Below are positions 8,937 through 18,373 of a DNA stretch of 64,000 bases, one piece after another. The DNA comes from an uncultured Collinsella sp. (GTDB taxonomy: Bacteria > Actinomycetota > Coriobacteriia > Coriobacteriales > Coriobacteriaceae). Both the position numbers and the translations under genes were made by a program. Positions within the stretch are counted from its first letter, which is position 1. Each line of letters starts with the position of its first letter. Below the pieces are notes generated by a model that was not told the origin of the DNA, ran no database searches, and saw only the letters and a program-made list of their open reading frames with translations. The stretch lies in the NCBI GenBank assembly GCA_937989875.1, contig CALKBO010000019.1, positions 29,321 through 93,320 of the forward strand, read 5' to 3'.

Positions 8937-10316
8937 TTAGAGTGTGATGATGTCCGAGATATTGAGGGCCCGAGCGTCAGCGGCATCGTGCGTGGCAAGC
9001 AACAGCATACGGCCGTCGAGCAAGTCGAGCACGACCTCGGTGCATGCATCGCGCGCAGCGATGTCTAGACCGGTAAAGGGCTCGTCCAGAATCACTGCGC
9101 CGCCCGGACACAGCAGGGCTCGGGCAATCTCGACGCGACGGCGCTGCCCGCCCGAGAGCTCGGCCACACGAGCATGCACATCGACCCCCGGCACCAGCAG
9201 GCGCAACAGGGCCGCGGCACTCGAGGCGTCCACGCGCGCGTCGGCGCACACCAGCACGTTATCCAAAGCCGAGGCGCCCTCTACCAGGCGCACATCCTGA
9301 AACACCATGGAGCACGGCGCGCACTCCCCCGCCGCCAGCGCAAGCAGCGTCGACTTGCCCACGCCCGAGGTGCCCATCACGCAGGCGCGCCCACCGGCGG
9401 GCACACGAAGCACCAGTCCGTCGAGCGCCGGAGCCCAGGGAGCGCGATCGCCCACGGCGAGCGCAAGCTCCGCAGCAGCCCTGCCGCCAGCAGAGCCGCC
9501 TGCACGTCCGCGAGGACAACGCCCATGCGCCCGCACAGCAGCACGCCATGCTGCGGGCCCCGAAGCCCGCAGCAGCCACACCAGCACGCGCTCGCATGTC
9601 CACGATGCCGCCACGACTAGCACGGTCCAAGCCAGCAGGTCAGCCGTTTCGATGAGCAGCTTTGCCTGATAGATGCGCTCACCCACGGTGCCCACCGCCA
9701 TGCCGATCAGCTCCGCCGCCACGCCGGCCTTCCAGCTCATGCCAATCACGGCGCGGGCGCACGAAAGCACAAACGGCAGGACTTCGCGCCAGGTGTGGGC
9801 GCAAAACAGTCGCCAGCCCCGCACGCCATGCAAGCGAAACATCTGCTCCAGTGGCTTATCCGCTTGCGCCAAACCCTCGACCAGCGAGAAATACACGCCC
9901 GGCAGCGCCATCAAAAAGACCGCCGCAATGCTCACGCGCGCCGACCCCAACCAAATGAGCAGCAGGACCACTACGCAGGCAACCGGCGTCGCCTTAACAA
10001 ACGAAAGCGCCGGCGCCACCAGGCGGGCAAACGTCCGCGACCGCACCGAGACCCCCGCCAGCACGCCGCCGCACACCGCGGCAAGTGCCAGCCCGCCCAA
10101 AATTCGCAAGCCCGAGCCCACCAGAATCGCCCACGTGCCGGCATCGCACACCAGCCGCATCAACGCAACCACAACAGCACCCGGCCCCGGCAAGATCAAC
10201 GGCTGCGCCACGAGACCCGCCACCAGCACCCACGCGGCAAGCCAAAAGGCGGCAACGGCACCTGCTGCCGCCACCGCCTTCATACGCTCTATCATTTGTC
10301 GAGCAAACACACGCAC
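8937..10316 (-). CDS. Fused ABC transporter permease and ATPase (SsuC/SsuB-like)
   Basis: A 459-residue fusion. Residues 1-240 form a BPD-type permease with about six hydrophobic segments and an EAA-like region (VEGLAQADKPLEQMFRLHGV shortened). An Ala/Arg-rich linker follows. Residues 290-459 form an ABC ATPase with Walker A GTSGVGKST, signature LSGGQRRR and Walker B AVILDEP. Nitrate/sulfonate/taurine-type transporters normally have separate permease and ATPase genes, so the fusion is unusual. The GTG start is 3 nt after the stop of the binding-protein gene, with GGAG overlapping that stop. Substrate unknown. Confidence 0.8.
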   Translation of the reverse strand: MRVFARQMIERMKAVAAAGAVAAFWLAAWVLVAGLVAQPLILPGPGAVVVALMRLVCDAGTWAILVGSGLRILGGLALAAVCGGVLAGVSVRSRTFARLVAPALSFVKATPVACVVVLLLIWLGSARVSIAAVFLMALPGVYFSLVEGLAQADKPLEQMFRLHGVRGWRLFCAHTWREVLPFVLSCARAVIGMSWKAGVAAELIGMAVGTVGERIYQAKLLIETADLLAWTVLVVAASWTCERVLVWLLRASGPAAWRAAVRAHGRCPRGRAGGSAGGRAAAELALAVGDRAPWAPALDGLVLRVPAGGRACVMGTSGVGKSTLLALAAGECAPCSMVFQDVRLVEGASALDNVLVCADARVDASSAAALLRLLVPGVDVHARVAELSGGQRRRVEIARALLCPGGAVILDEPFTGLDIAARDACTEVVLDLLDGRMLLLATHDAADARALNISDIITL

Positions 10317-10319
10317 GGG

Positions 10320-11375
10320 CTACTCCATGTAGCAGAAATCATCAGCCGGGAGCTTGCCGCCCACGGCGCTCGCATCCGCATCGGCCAGCACCTGCAGGTA
10401 CCCACCGAGCGCCGCCTTCATATCCTTCCCCGTCTGACACACGAGCATGCACCCGGGAATCGCCTTTTTGGCAATCGCGGCGTTATCGATGATACCCGCA
10501 TCGACCACGGCCTGCGCCCAGTCTGCCGGCGCCGCATTGACGGCCTTCACGCTCGCCTCATGGCAGCGCAAGAATTCCGCCACGGCCTCGGGATGCTCCT
10601 CGGCAAAGGCACGGCGCACCACGGTCACGCCCGTCAGCAGGCGCGAACCCGTGTCACCCGCCAGATCATCCCACACATCAGTCAGATTTACCGGCGCCGA
10701 CAGCTTGCCCTCGCTCTTTGCGATGGCAGCGGTCTTGAACGGCTCGGGCAGCACGCCCACGGCGGACGGGTCGGCAAGCAGCGCCGACAGCACCTCGGTG
10801 GGTTCGCTCTTAAACTCGAGCGTCACCTGGCCGGTCAGGCCCGCGCGCTCCAGCAGGTAGTTCATGACGTACTCCGGCGTGGTGCCCTTGCCCGTCATGT
10901 AGACGGTACGACCCGCCAGGTCACCAAACGAGGTCACGTCCGCGTCGCCCGTCACCACACTCAACACGCCGAGCGTGTTGATGTCGATGACCTGCACCGC
11001 GCCTTCGGTCTTGTTGTAGAGAACGCTCGCCATGTTGGCGGGCACCAGGGCAATGTCGACATCTCCCTGAATGACCTTGGGCACGATCTCATCGGCCGCA
11101 GTGCTGATCGCAAAGTCGAACTCGTTATCCGTGGCGCCCTCGTCCGCCCGGTCCATAAACTGCACCAGACCAATCGAGGTCGGCCCCTTGAGCGAGGCGA
11201 CGTGCACCTCGACCGGCTCCGCAGCAGCACCGGCGCCGTCCGTGGCAGCCGAGCCCGCGGCGGACCCGGCACCGGCAGCTCCGCCGCCACAGCCAGCCAG
11301 TGCGAGCGACAACGCGCCCGCGGCAAGCGCCGAGGCAAATCCTCGGCGCGTCATCTCAACATCAAACGCGCGCAT
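10320..11375 (-). CDS. ABC transporter substrate-binding lipoprotein (NMT1/SsuA-like)
   Basis: A 351-residue lipoprotein. The N-terminus has an RR-containing start, a hydrophobic stretch and the lipobox LALAGC at about residues 25-30, followed by a Gly/Ala-rich linker. The mature part resembles periplasmic-binding proteins of the nitrate/sulfonate/thiamine-precursor class: GDVDIALVPANMASVLYNK and GKGTTPEYVMNYLLERAG, each conserved in pattern. The ATG lies 2 nt after the hydrogenase stop with GGAGG at normal spacing, so it is cotranscribed with the hydrogenase genes and the fused permease-ATPase. The ligand is unknown. Confidence 0.8.
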   Translation of the reverse strand: MRAFDVEMTRRGFASALAAGALSLALAGCGGGAAGAGSAAGSAATDGAGAAAEPVEVHVASLKGPTSIGLVQFMDRADEGATDNEFDFAISTAADEIVPKVIQGDVDIALVPANMASVLYNKTEGAVQVIDINTLGVLSVVTGDADVTSFGDLAGRTVYMTGKGTTPEYVMNYLLERAGLTGQVTLEFKSEPTEVLSALLADPSAVGVLPEPFKTAAIAKSEGKLSAPVNLTDVWDDLAGDTGSRLLTGVTVVRRAFAEEHPEAVAEFLRCHEASVKAVNAAPADWAQAVVDAGIIDNAAIAKKAIPGCMLVCQTGKDMKAALGGYLQVLADADASAVGGKLPADDFCYME

Positions 11376-11377
11376 CG

Positions 11378-13189
11378 CTAGCACGCCTCCTCGTTGGGCA
11401 TCGTCCATGCATGATGGTCGGTATGCAGTAGCTCCTCGGCCAGCGGCGAGAGCGGCGCGCCCAAGAACTCGCGATAGCACGCCTGGACATCGGGATTCTC
11501 GTGCGAGAAGCGAATGTCCGCAGCGGCATCCAGGCCCCAGAGCACCTTGCCGCGCTCGGCCGCCAGCTCGCAACCGTCGTGGATGGGCTGACCGCCACCA
11601 CCGACGCAACCGCCGGGGCACGCCATGACCTCGGCAAAGTCATGGCTCACGCTGCCGTCGCGAATCGCGTCGAGCAGCCGGGCGGCGTTGCCCAGCCCGT
11701 GCGCCACGGCAACACGCACCTGAGTGCCATCGATATCGGCGACAGCTTCCTTCCAGCCGTCGAGTCCGCGCACGTCGGTAAAGAAATCGGCATCCGGGTT
11801 CTTGCCCGTCACCAGGTAATAGGCCGAGCGCACGGCGGCCTCCATCACGCCGCCCGTGGCGCCAAAGATCACGCCCGCGCCCGTGCCAAAGCCCAGCGGC
11901 GTGTCGAGCGGCTCCTCGACCAGCGTGTCCACGCTCACGTGGCTCGCGCGGATTATGCGCACCATCTCGCGCACCGTCAGCGCAACGTCAACGTCGGGCG
12001 CACCGCCCTCGCCCACCATGCTCGGCAGCGCGCACTCGGCCTTCTTGGCCGTGCACGGCATCACGGACACCACGAACAGGCGCTCGGGCTCCACGCCCAG
12101 CACTTTGGCATAGTAGGTCTTGGCGATGGCGCCGAACATCTGCTGCGGCGACTTTGACGTGGACAGGCTGTCGACAAACTCGGGGTAGCGCGCCTTCACA
12201 AAGCGTACCCAGCCCGGGCAGCAGCTCGTGAACATGGGCCAGCCGCGGCTGTCGCCCTCGCCCTTGGCAGCCTTACCCAGGCGCTCGAGCAGCTCGGAGC
12301 CCTCCTCCATAATGGTGAGATCGGCCGAGAAGTCGGTGTCAAACACGTACTCAAAGCCCACGCGGCGCAGCGCACAGGCCAGGCGCTCGACGGTGGCCTC
12401 ATCGCGCGGAATGCCGAGCTCCTCGCCCCAGGCGCTACGCACGGCCGGCGCAATCTGCACCAGCACGATCTTGTCGGGATCGGCGATGGCGTCGAACACG
12501 GTCTCGGTGTCGTCACGCTCGCGCAGGGCGCCCGTCGGGCAATGCGTGATGCACTGACCGCACGCGACGCAATCGGTCTTGCCGATCGGCGCACGCCCGC
12601 GAGTGCCCACGGCGGTATGCGTGGCGCGGTTGGTCAGATCCCAAATCCCTAAGCCCTGCACGCTCTCGCACACCTTGATGCAGCGCATGCATTTGATGCA
12701 CTTGTCGTTATCGCGGATGATGGGGAAATCGAAGTCCCAGCCCTCGCGCGCCAGGTGCTGCTCGTACGGCAGATAGAAGATGCCCAGGTCGTTGGCGATG
12801 GTCTGCAGGTTGCAGTTACCACTGCGCACGCAGCTCGTGCAGCGCGAGTCGTGTTGGGACAGTAGCAGCTGCACGTTGGTGCGACGCGCCTCGCGGGCCT
12901 TGGGGCTGTTGGTGTGGACCACCATGCCGTCGAGCACGTAGTTGTTGCAGGCGGCAACCAGCTGGTCGCAGCCCTCAACCTCGACCACGCACACGCGGCA
13001 ACCGCCAATCTCGTTTAGATCGCGCAGGTAGCACAGGGTGGGAATCTGGATGCCGACGGACTTGGCCGCGTCCAGGATCGTGGTGTGCTCAGGCACCACG
13101 ACCTCGCAATTATCGATAGTGAGCTTGACCATGTAGAGTGCTCCGCTTTCGGTGTTGTCGCTGACAGTGGGGTTGTTGAGCTCTACCAT
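11378..13189 (-). CDS. [FeFe] hydrogenase catalytic subunit, NAD(P)H-linked type
   Basis: About 603 residues. Domains in order: a 2Fe-2S ferredoxin domain (CYLRDLNEIGGCRVC, then CNNY), an NADH-dehydrogenase-type His/Cys cluster domain (CTSCVRSGNC), two 4Fe-4S clusters (CIKCMRCIKVC and CVACGQCITHC), and the H-cluster domain with L1 TSCCPGW, L2 MPCTAKK and L3 EVMACPGGCVGGGGQP. It produces or consumes H2 with electrons from the upstream flavoprotein. The start chosen overlaps the upstream stop (ATGGTAG) with AGGA upstream. An equally plausible ATG at 13132, preceded by GGAG, would give 584 residues starting MVKLTIDN. Confidence 0.93.
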   Translation of the reverse strand: MVELNNPTVSDNTESGALYMVKLTIDNCEVVVPEHTTILDAAKSVGIQIPTLCYLRDLNEIGGCRVCVVEVEGCDQLVAACNNYVLDGMVVHTNSPKAREARRTNVQLLLSQHDSRCTSCVRSGNCNLQTIANDLGIFYLPYEQHLAREGWDFDFPIIRDNDKCIKCMRCIKVCESVQGLGIWDLTNRATHTAVGTRGRAPIGKTDCVACGQCITHCPTGALRERDDTETVFDAIADPDKIVLVQIAPAVRSAWGEELGIPRDEATVERLACALRRVGFEYVFDTDFSADLTIMEEGSELLERLGKAAKGEGDSRGWPMFTSCCPGWVRFVKARYPEFVDSLSTSKSPQQMFGAIAKTYYAKVLGVEPERLFVVSVMPCTAKKAECALPSMVGEGGAPDVDVALTVREMVRIIRASHVSVDTLVEEPLDTPLGFGTGAGVIFGATGGVMEAAVRSAYYLVTGKNPDADFFTDVRGLDGWKEAVADIDGTQVRVAVAHGLGNAARLLDAIRDGSVSHDFAEVMACPGGCVGGGGQPIHDGCELAAERGKVLWGLDAAADIRFSHENPDVQACYREFLGAPLSPLAEELLHTDHHAWTMPNEEAC

Positions 13190-15015
13190 TCCAGGTTCCT
13201 CCCTCCACGGAACGCGCCAAAGCCAAAGTGGTCGCAACGCAGGCAGCGGCTTGCCTCCTGGCGTGCTTCCTGCTCGGTGAGACCCTGCTCGACCAGATTC
13301 CAATCGTGGATGCGCTCGCCGGCCTCGCGCTCGCCCAGCTCGCAGCGGCCACACTCGTGTTTGCCCTTAAACTGCACGGTCGGCAGCCCAACCTCGAGCT
13401 TGATCTTGTGGTCAAAGCCCAGGTAACGGTCGATATTTGCCGAAGCAACGCGGCCGGCGTTGATGGCCCGGATGACGGTGGCGGGACCGGTCTGGCAGTC
13501 GCCGCCGCTAAAGAGGCCATCGAAGTTGGGCACGGCGCCATCCGAATCGGTGACCACGCAGCCCCACTTACAGGCAATGCCCATGTCCTCAAACGGCTTG
13601 GAATCGATGTCCTGGCCAATGGCCACAAACACGCGCTCGCAGGGAATGACGCGCTCGGGCGTGGCGGCGGCACGCGGGGCCGGACGCCCACGACGGGGCT
13701 CGCCGATAATCTGCGGCTGCACGCGCAGGCCACTCACGCGACCCTCCTCGCCCGTCTCGATAGCGAGCGGGGCCGTGAGCTCCAGAACCTCGCAGCCCTC
13801 GGCCTGGGCGCCGGCAATCTCGGCATCCTGGGCCGTCATGTCGCAGATGCGACGGCGGTAGACGATGCTCACCTTTTCGGCACCGCAGCGCACGGCAGAG
13901 CGCGCCACGTCCATGGCAACGTTGCCGCCGCCGATGACGCACACGCGCTGGCCGCTCAGGTCGGGCAGCTCGTCATCGCCGATGGCGCGCAGCATCTTGA
14001 CGGCCGATTCCACGCCGGGCGCCTCTTCACCCGGAAGGCCGAGCTTCTTGTCACTGTGGGCACCGATGGCCAGGTAGACGGCATCGAACTCGTCGCGCAG
14101 ACGGGCGAGCTCCTCGCCGCTCACGGAGTGGTCGAGCTCCACGTCGATGCCGGCGCTCAAAATCCAGTCGATCTCGGCCTGCAGGCGCTCGCGCGGCAGA
14201 CGATAGCTGGGGATGCCGTAGCGCAGCATGCCGCCCAAGTGGTGGCGCTGCTCAAAAATGGTCACCTTGTGGCCCATCACGGCCAGGTAGTAGGCACAGG
14301 AAAGGCCGGCCGGGCCGCCGCCGATCACGGCGACGCGCTTACCGGTGTTGTCCACTACATGTGGCCTGTGGTCGTTGAGGTCGCTATGCTCAACGGCAAA
14401 ACGCTTGAGGGCGAGGATGTTCATGGGGTCGTCGACCATGCCACGGCGGCAATGCATCTCGCAGGGATGCTCGCACACCAGGCCACAGACGAGCGGTAGC
14501 GGGTTGTTCTTGCGGATGACCTTGACGGCGTCGGCATAACGGCCTGCCTCGACGAGCGAGATGTAACCAGGAATGTCGACGTGCGCCGGGCAGCCCGAGA
14601 CACACGGGACGCGAGCCTCGCGGTCAAAGCCGCAGGAGTGCTCGCGGATGTGGTGCTCAAAATCGTCGCGGAAGCCGCGAATGGCCGTGAGTGCCATGGC
14701 GCCAGCTTCGTAGCCGATGGCGCAGTCGCTCGAAAGGTAGATGGTGCGGGCCGTGCGCTCAATCAAGTTGAGCGTGGACTCGTCGGCGCGGCCCTCGAGC
14801 ACATCGGCGAGCAGGTCGCTCAGCGCGCTCAGGCCCACGCGGCAGGGCGTGCACTTGCCGCAGCTCTGGGTGGAGCACAGGTTGACGAGCGCCGCCGTAA
14901 ACTCGACGGGGCACGGGGCGAGTGAACTCACCGCCAGACGACGTCCGAGTGCATCGTGCAGGTCGTCCATGACGGCCTGAGCGTGGCTGCGTTCCATTAC
15001 GTGCAGTCGAGCCAT
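13183..15015 (-). CDS. NuoF-like iron-sulfur / GltD-like flavin oxidoreductase partner of the hydrogenase
   Basis: A 610-residue composite. The N-terminal 110 residues carry only the NuoF-type 4Fe-4S motif SCGKCTPCR without the NADH/FMN domain. Next is a GltD-like N-terminal iron-sulfur domain (CVSGCPAHVDIPGY; CGLVCEHPCEMHCRR). Two dinucleotide folds follow (VIGGGPAGLSCAYYLA and VIGGGNVAMDVARSA). The C-terminus has a further Cys-rich stretch (CGRCELGE, CLRCDHFG). It probably passes electrons between NAD(P)H and the hydrogenase, perhaps by flavin-based bifurcation; that is inference. The ATG follows GAGAGGGG; a GTG 15 nt upstream is less likely. Confidence 0.8.
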   Translation of the reverse strand: MARLHVMERSHAQAVMDDLHDALGRRLAVSSLAPCPVEFTAALVNLCSTQSCGKCTPCRVGLSALSDLLADVLEGRADESTLNLIERTARTIYLSSDCAIGYEAGAMALTAIRGFRDDFEHHIREHSCGFDREARVPCVSGCPAHVDIPGYISLVEAGRYADAVKVIRKNNPLPLVCGLVCEHPCEMHCRRGMVDDPMNILALKRFAVEHSDLNDHRPHVVDNTGKRVAVIGGGPAGLSCAYYLAVMGHKVTIFEQRHHLGGMLRYGIPSYRLPRERLQAEIDWILSAGIDVELDHSVSGEELARLRDEFDAVYLAIGAHSDKKLGLPGEEAPGVESAVKMLRAIGDDELPDLSGQRVCVIGGGNVAMDVARSAVRCGAEKVSIVYRRRICDMTAQDAEIAGAQAEGCEVLELTAPLAIETGEEGRVSGLRVQPQIIGEPRRGRPAPRAAATPERVIPCERVFVAIGQDIDSKPFEDMGIACKWGCVVTDSDGAVPNFDGLFSGGDCQTGPATVIRAINAGRVASANIDRYLGFDHKIKLEVGLPTVQFKGKHECGRCELGEREAGERIHDWNLVEQGLTEQEARQEASRCLRCDHFGFGAFRGGRNLEW

Positions 15016-15201
15016 AAGATCCCCTCTCACATGGCAGCCCGGAGGCGAGGCCGGGCGAAATTGCTACACGCACAACACTGACCTAAAAAGTTGTTAGGTC
15101 TCCACGCAGTTCGGCAGGCGGTATGAAATGTCACCATCAGCGGTGAAAATGAACATTATCGCAGATAAATGCCATATTTGATAAAACGCGTTACCAAACG
15201 A

Positions 15202-15239
15202 CAATGCCCCGCCCACGCAATCACGTGGGCGGGGCATTG
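15202..15239 (-). terminator. Strong hairpin after the GH4 gene
   Basis: A perfect 16-bp stem with a 6-nt loop (CAATGCCCCGCCCACG and complement) starts about 33 nt past the GH4 stop on the minus strand. There is no long T-run, only TCGTTT, so it may be a weak terminator or a 3'-end stabiliser. The remaining 15016-15201 presumably holds the hydrogenase operon promoter; GATAAT on the minus strand near 15160 is a possible -10. Confidence 0.6.
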
Positions 15240-15271
15240 CTTCAGGCATGCGGCCAGCGACCCTGTTGCTT

Positions 15272-16654
15272 TTACTTAAGCTCGGGCCAGTAACCCTTGT
15301 TGGCCTCGATCATGTCGTCGAGAACCTCCTTGGCGACCTTCATCGACGGCACGGTCTTGTTGAGCGTAAAGGCCTTAAGCGCCTTCTCGTACGAACCCTC
15401 GATCGTAGCCTCGACAATGAGCTTCTCGGAGTTCAGCTGCTGCATCATGAGGCCCTGCTGGAACAGCGGAATGTTGTCGCGGCTGATGACCTCGGGGCCG
15501 TTCTTGCCAATGTAGGCAGGCAGCTCGACCATAGCGTCGTAGGGCATGTTGGGGATGGCGCCCTTGTTCTCGCAAATGACCAGGAAGCGCTGCTTGGTGT
15601 CGTTCTTCAGAGCGATAGCCAGATCGGCAATCCAGTCGCCGTGGCTGCCCGCATAGAACGTGCTCTCGTCGATCTCGCCCGTCTTCTCGTAATGGTCGAT
15701 ACCATCAAAGAGGTTCTTCTCACGCGTCTCCTCAACCTCGTTAGCACGGGTGCGCTCGGGGTTGGAGTGCTCGACGAACTCCTTCTGCTGCAGGTAGTAG
15801 TTCAGATACGTGTTGGGCAGGTACTCCGGGAAGCACTCCATGATCTCGTACTCGCCCTTCCAGACGTAGTACCAGCTGCCCTTGGTGTGGCGGTTCTGCT
15901 CGGGGTGCTCGTCGACGGCCTCCTCGGGCTTCTTTGCCATGAGCGAGCCCATGCCCTTGAGGTAAGAGTCGGGCAGCAGAATCTCATGCTCCTTGATGTA
16001 CTCGCGCAGCTGCGGGAGCACCTCCTCGCCCTTGTGGCGGATCGAGGTGAACCAACCAAAGTGGTTGAGGCCAAAGTAATCGTACTCGACATCCTTCTTG
16101 TCGATATCGAGCGCGGCGCAAACCACGTCGATGATCGCGATCGGCATGTCGCAGATGTTGATGATACGAGCGTTGGGACGCAGCACGCGGCAGCCCTCGG
16201 AGACGATGGCGGCAGGGTTGGAGTAGTTGAGAATCCAGTAGTCCTTCTTGGCGTACTTCTCAACGTCATCGATCAGCTCGACCATGGGGAAGATGGTGCG
16301 CATGCCGTAGGCAAGGCCGCCGCAACCGCAAGTCTCCTGACCCACGCAGCCGTGACGCAGCGGAATCTTCTCGTCCTGCTCGCGCATGGCGTAGCCGCCC
16401 ACGCGCATCTGGGCAAACACGAAGCTCGCGTCGGTAAAAGCCGTCTTTTTGTCGGTGGTCACCGTGAGCTTGATGTCCAGGCCGAGGTCCTCGTGCAAAA
16501 TCCAGTCCACGAGCACGCCGATCTTGCGCTGGCGCTCCTCGTTGATGTCGTACAGACGAATCTCGTCAACGTCGAGCTCGTCCTTGCGCAGGGCGATGGA
16601 CTTGACGATGCCGGGGGTAAAGGTGGATCCGCCACCACACAGAGTAATGATCAT
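15272..16654 (-). CDS. 6-phospho-alpha-glucosidase (maltose-6'-phosphate glucosidase), GH4
   Basis: A 460-residue GH4 enzyme. GH4 members use NAD+ and Mn2+ in a redox-elimination mechanism. The N-terminus GGGSTFTPGI binds NAD. GQETCGCGGLAYGMR and the CDMP motif in NICDMPI carry metal and phosphate contacts, and NHFGW follows. Similarity is greater to GlvA/MalH (maltose-6'-phosphate hydrolases) than to CelF/LicH: YAMREQDEKIPL and LPNTYLNYYL match the GlvA pattern. The gene is 3 nt downstream of a maltose-type EIICB gene and is preceded by GAAGGAG. Exact substrate specificity needs assay; alpha- and beta-specific GH4 enzymes are close relatives. Confidence 0.88.
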   Translation of the reverse strand: MIITLCGGGSTFTPGIVKSIALRKDELDVDEIRLYDINEERQRKIGVLVDWILHEDLGLDIKLTVTTDKKTAFTDASFVFAQMRVGGYAMREQDEKIPLRHGCVGQETCGCGGLAYGMRTIFPMVELIDDVEKYAKKDYWILNYSNPAAIVSEGCRVLRPNARIINICDMPIAIIDVVCAALDIDKKDVEYDYFGLNHFGWFTSIRHKGEEVLPQLREYIKEHEILLPDSYLKGMGSLMAKKPEEAVDEHPEQNRHTKGSWYYVWKGEYEIMECFPEYLPNTYLNYYLQQKEFVEHSNPERTRANEVEETREKNLFDGIDHYEKTGEIDESTFYAGSHGDWIADLAIALKNDTKQRFLVICENKGAIPNMPYDAMVELPAYIGKNGPEVISRDNIPLFQQGLMMQQLNSEKLIVEATIEGSYEKALKAFTLNKTVPSMKVAKEVLDDMIEANKGYWPELK

Positions 16655-16657
16655 TGT

Positions 16658-18274
16658 TTACTGCTCCTTCTCAATTGCGTTTTCGACCTTGTCGCGCATC
16701 TCGGCGACCTTCATGCCAAAGATGATCTGGATATTATTGCCGTTGCGGTTGATGCCGCTGTTGGGCACGTGGTTGATGAGGTCCTCATTGATGAGGTCCG
16801 GGTTCTTAACGTTCACGCGGAGACGCGTAAAGCAGTTCTCGAGCTCCTCGATGTTGTCCTTGCCACCAAGACCTGCGACCAGGTCGGCAATACCTGCATC
16901 GACGCCCTCTGCGGGAGCCGCGGCAACAGCGCCCTGCTTCACCGCGACAGACGCGGCGGCCTCGCCCTCGGCAACGGACTCGGCGAGCTCGGACTCCTCC
17001 TCGCGACCAGGCGTGTGGAGGTTGAGCTTCTTAATAAGGAAGGTGAAGAGGAAGAAGTACAGAGCGGCGTTGACGACTCCAAGCACCAGCATAACCGGCC
17101 AGTTGGTCTTGTCGACACCGAGGACCAGGTTGGAAACCACGATGTTGATGATGCCGCCTGCAGTCGAAGCGGGCACGGAGAGGACCTTGAGCAGGACCAG
17201 GAAGATGCCGGAAAGAACCGAGTGAACAACAAAGAGCACGGGAGCGGCAAAGACAAAGAGGAAGTCCATGGGCTCGGTGACACAGGAGAGCACGGCGGCG
17301 ATGATCAGCGGGATGATAACGGCCTTGGTCTTATCCTTGTTCCCCTTGTAAGCGGTGACGATAAAGGCGAGACCGATACCGATGTAGGGCCACAGGTTGT
17401 TGAAGGTGTAGCTGTTGAAGTAGGTGCTATCGGAGAAGGGCTGGCCCGTCATTGCCATCTCGGCGACACGGATGGGGTAGGCGCCGGCGATAACCTGATC
17501 GCCCAGTGTCAGGGTGCCACCCACATCGGAGAACTGGAACGGGGTGTAGATGAGGTGGTGCAGACCGGTGGGAACGAGCAGCTTGTTGAGCATGCCGTAG
17601 ATAAACAGACCGATGTTGCCCGACTCCTTAATGATGCCGGCAACGGAGGAGATGGCGCCCTGAACCGGAGGCCAAACGATGCAGAAGCCAGCGCCCATGA
17701 TCCAGGAGATGATGATCATAATCAGGAACGGGAAGCGAACGCCCGAGAACATCGAAAGGGCAATGGGGAACTGCTTGTTCGAGTACTTGTTGAACACGGC
17801 ACCGGTGATGCAACCGAGAATGATGCCGCCAAACACGCCAGTATCGAGTACCTGGATGCCCATAACGGTGGCCTGGCCGGTTCCGGTAAGACCGAGCATG
17901 TCGCTCGCATCGGCAAGAGAGCCGGTGGCGTTGAGCACGATGTTGTTAGCCTGCAGGAACAGGAAGAACGACATCAGGGCGATCAGCGAAGCATGACCCT
18001 TGTTCTTCTTTGCCATGGCGCCGGCGATGCCCACGCAGAACAGAATCGAGAGGTTGTTGATGATAAACATCAGCGACTGATAGACAACGGCGCCCACAAG
18101 CTGGAACGGACCGGAGCCCAGTACGGGGACCAAAGCGCAGATGGTCTTGTTGGTCAGAATAATGCCCACGATGAGCAGGATGCCGGCAACCGAGAGATAC
18201 ATCATCGGCTGGACGATCGACTTCGCGAACACCTCCAACGGCGCTTTGAAATTGAACTTCTTTTTTGCGGTCAT
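16658..18274 (-). CDS. Alpha-glucoside (maltose-type) PTS transporter, EIICB
   Basis: A 538-residue PTS permease. The N-terminal EIIC domain of about ten hydrophobic segments spans residues 10-420. An Ala/Glu-rich linker follows, then a C-terminal EIIB domain with phosphorylation Cys in ENCFTRLRVNVKN. This EIIC-EIIB order is that of MalX/GlvC/MalP. No EIIA domain is present; the separate EIIA at 19247-19759 probably supplies phosphate. The ATG follows AAGGGGAG. Together with the GH4 enzyme it forms a maltose or alpha-glucoside uptake and cleavage pathway. Confidence 0.88.
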   Translation of the reverse strand: MTAKKKFNFKAPLEVFAKSIVQPMMYLSVAGILLIVGIILTNKTICALVPVLGSGPFQLVGAVVYQSLMFIINNLSILFCVGIAGAMAKKNKGHASLIALMSFFLFLQANNIVLNATGSLADASDMLGLTGTGQATVMGIQVLDTGVFGGIILGCITGAVFNKYSNKQFPIALSMFSGVRFPFLIMIIISWIMGAGFCIVWPPVQGAISSVAGIIKESGNIGLFIYGMLNKLLVPTGLHHLIYTPFQFSDVGGTLTLGDQVIAGAYPIRVAEMAMTGQPFSDSTYFNSYTFNNLWPYIGIGLAFIVTAYKGNKDKTKAVIIPLIIAAVLSCVTEPMDFLFVFAAPVLFVVHSVLSGIFLVLLKVLSVPASTAGGIINIVVSNLVLGVDKTNWPVMLVLGVVNAALYFFLFTFLIKKLNLHTPGREEESELAESVAEGEAAASVAVKQGAVAAAPAEGVDAGIADLVAGLGGKDNIEELENCFTRLRVNVKNPDLINEDLINHVPNSGINRNGNNIQIIFGMKVAEMRDKVENAIEKEQ

Positions 18275-18373
18275 AGCGGTACTCCCCTTCCTTTTCCGCA
18301 AATTAAGACAGATGTGCCCTAGACAAGACCGTGAGCCTTGCCTTATATCAATCGATGTGTGGGCACGTTATGC

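Noticed and set aside
15248..18322. Very long open frame (1024 codons) antisense to the GH4 and EIICB genes
   Set aside because: It is a mirror of two well-supported genes in high-GC DNA, with no ribosome site and no protein family character.
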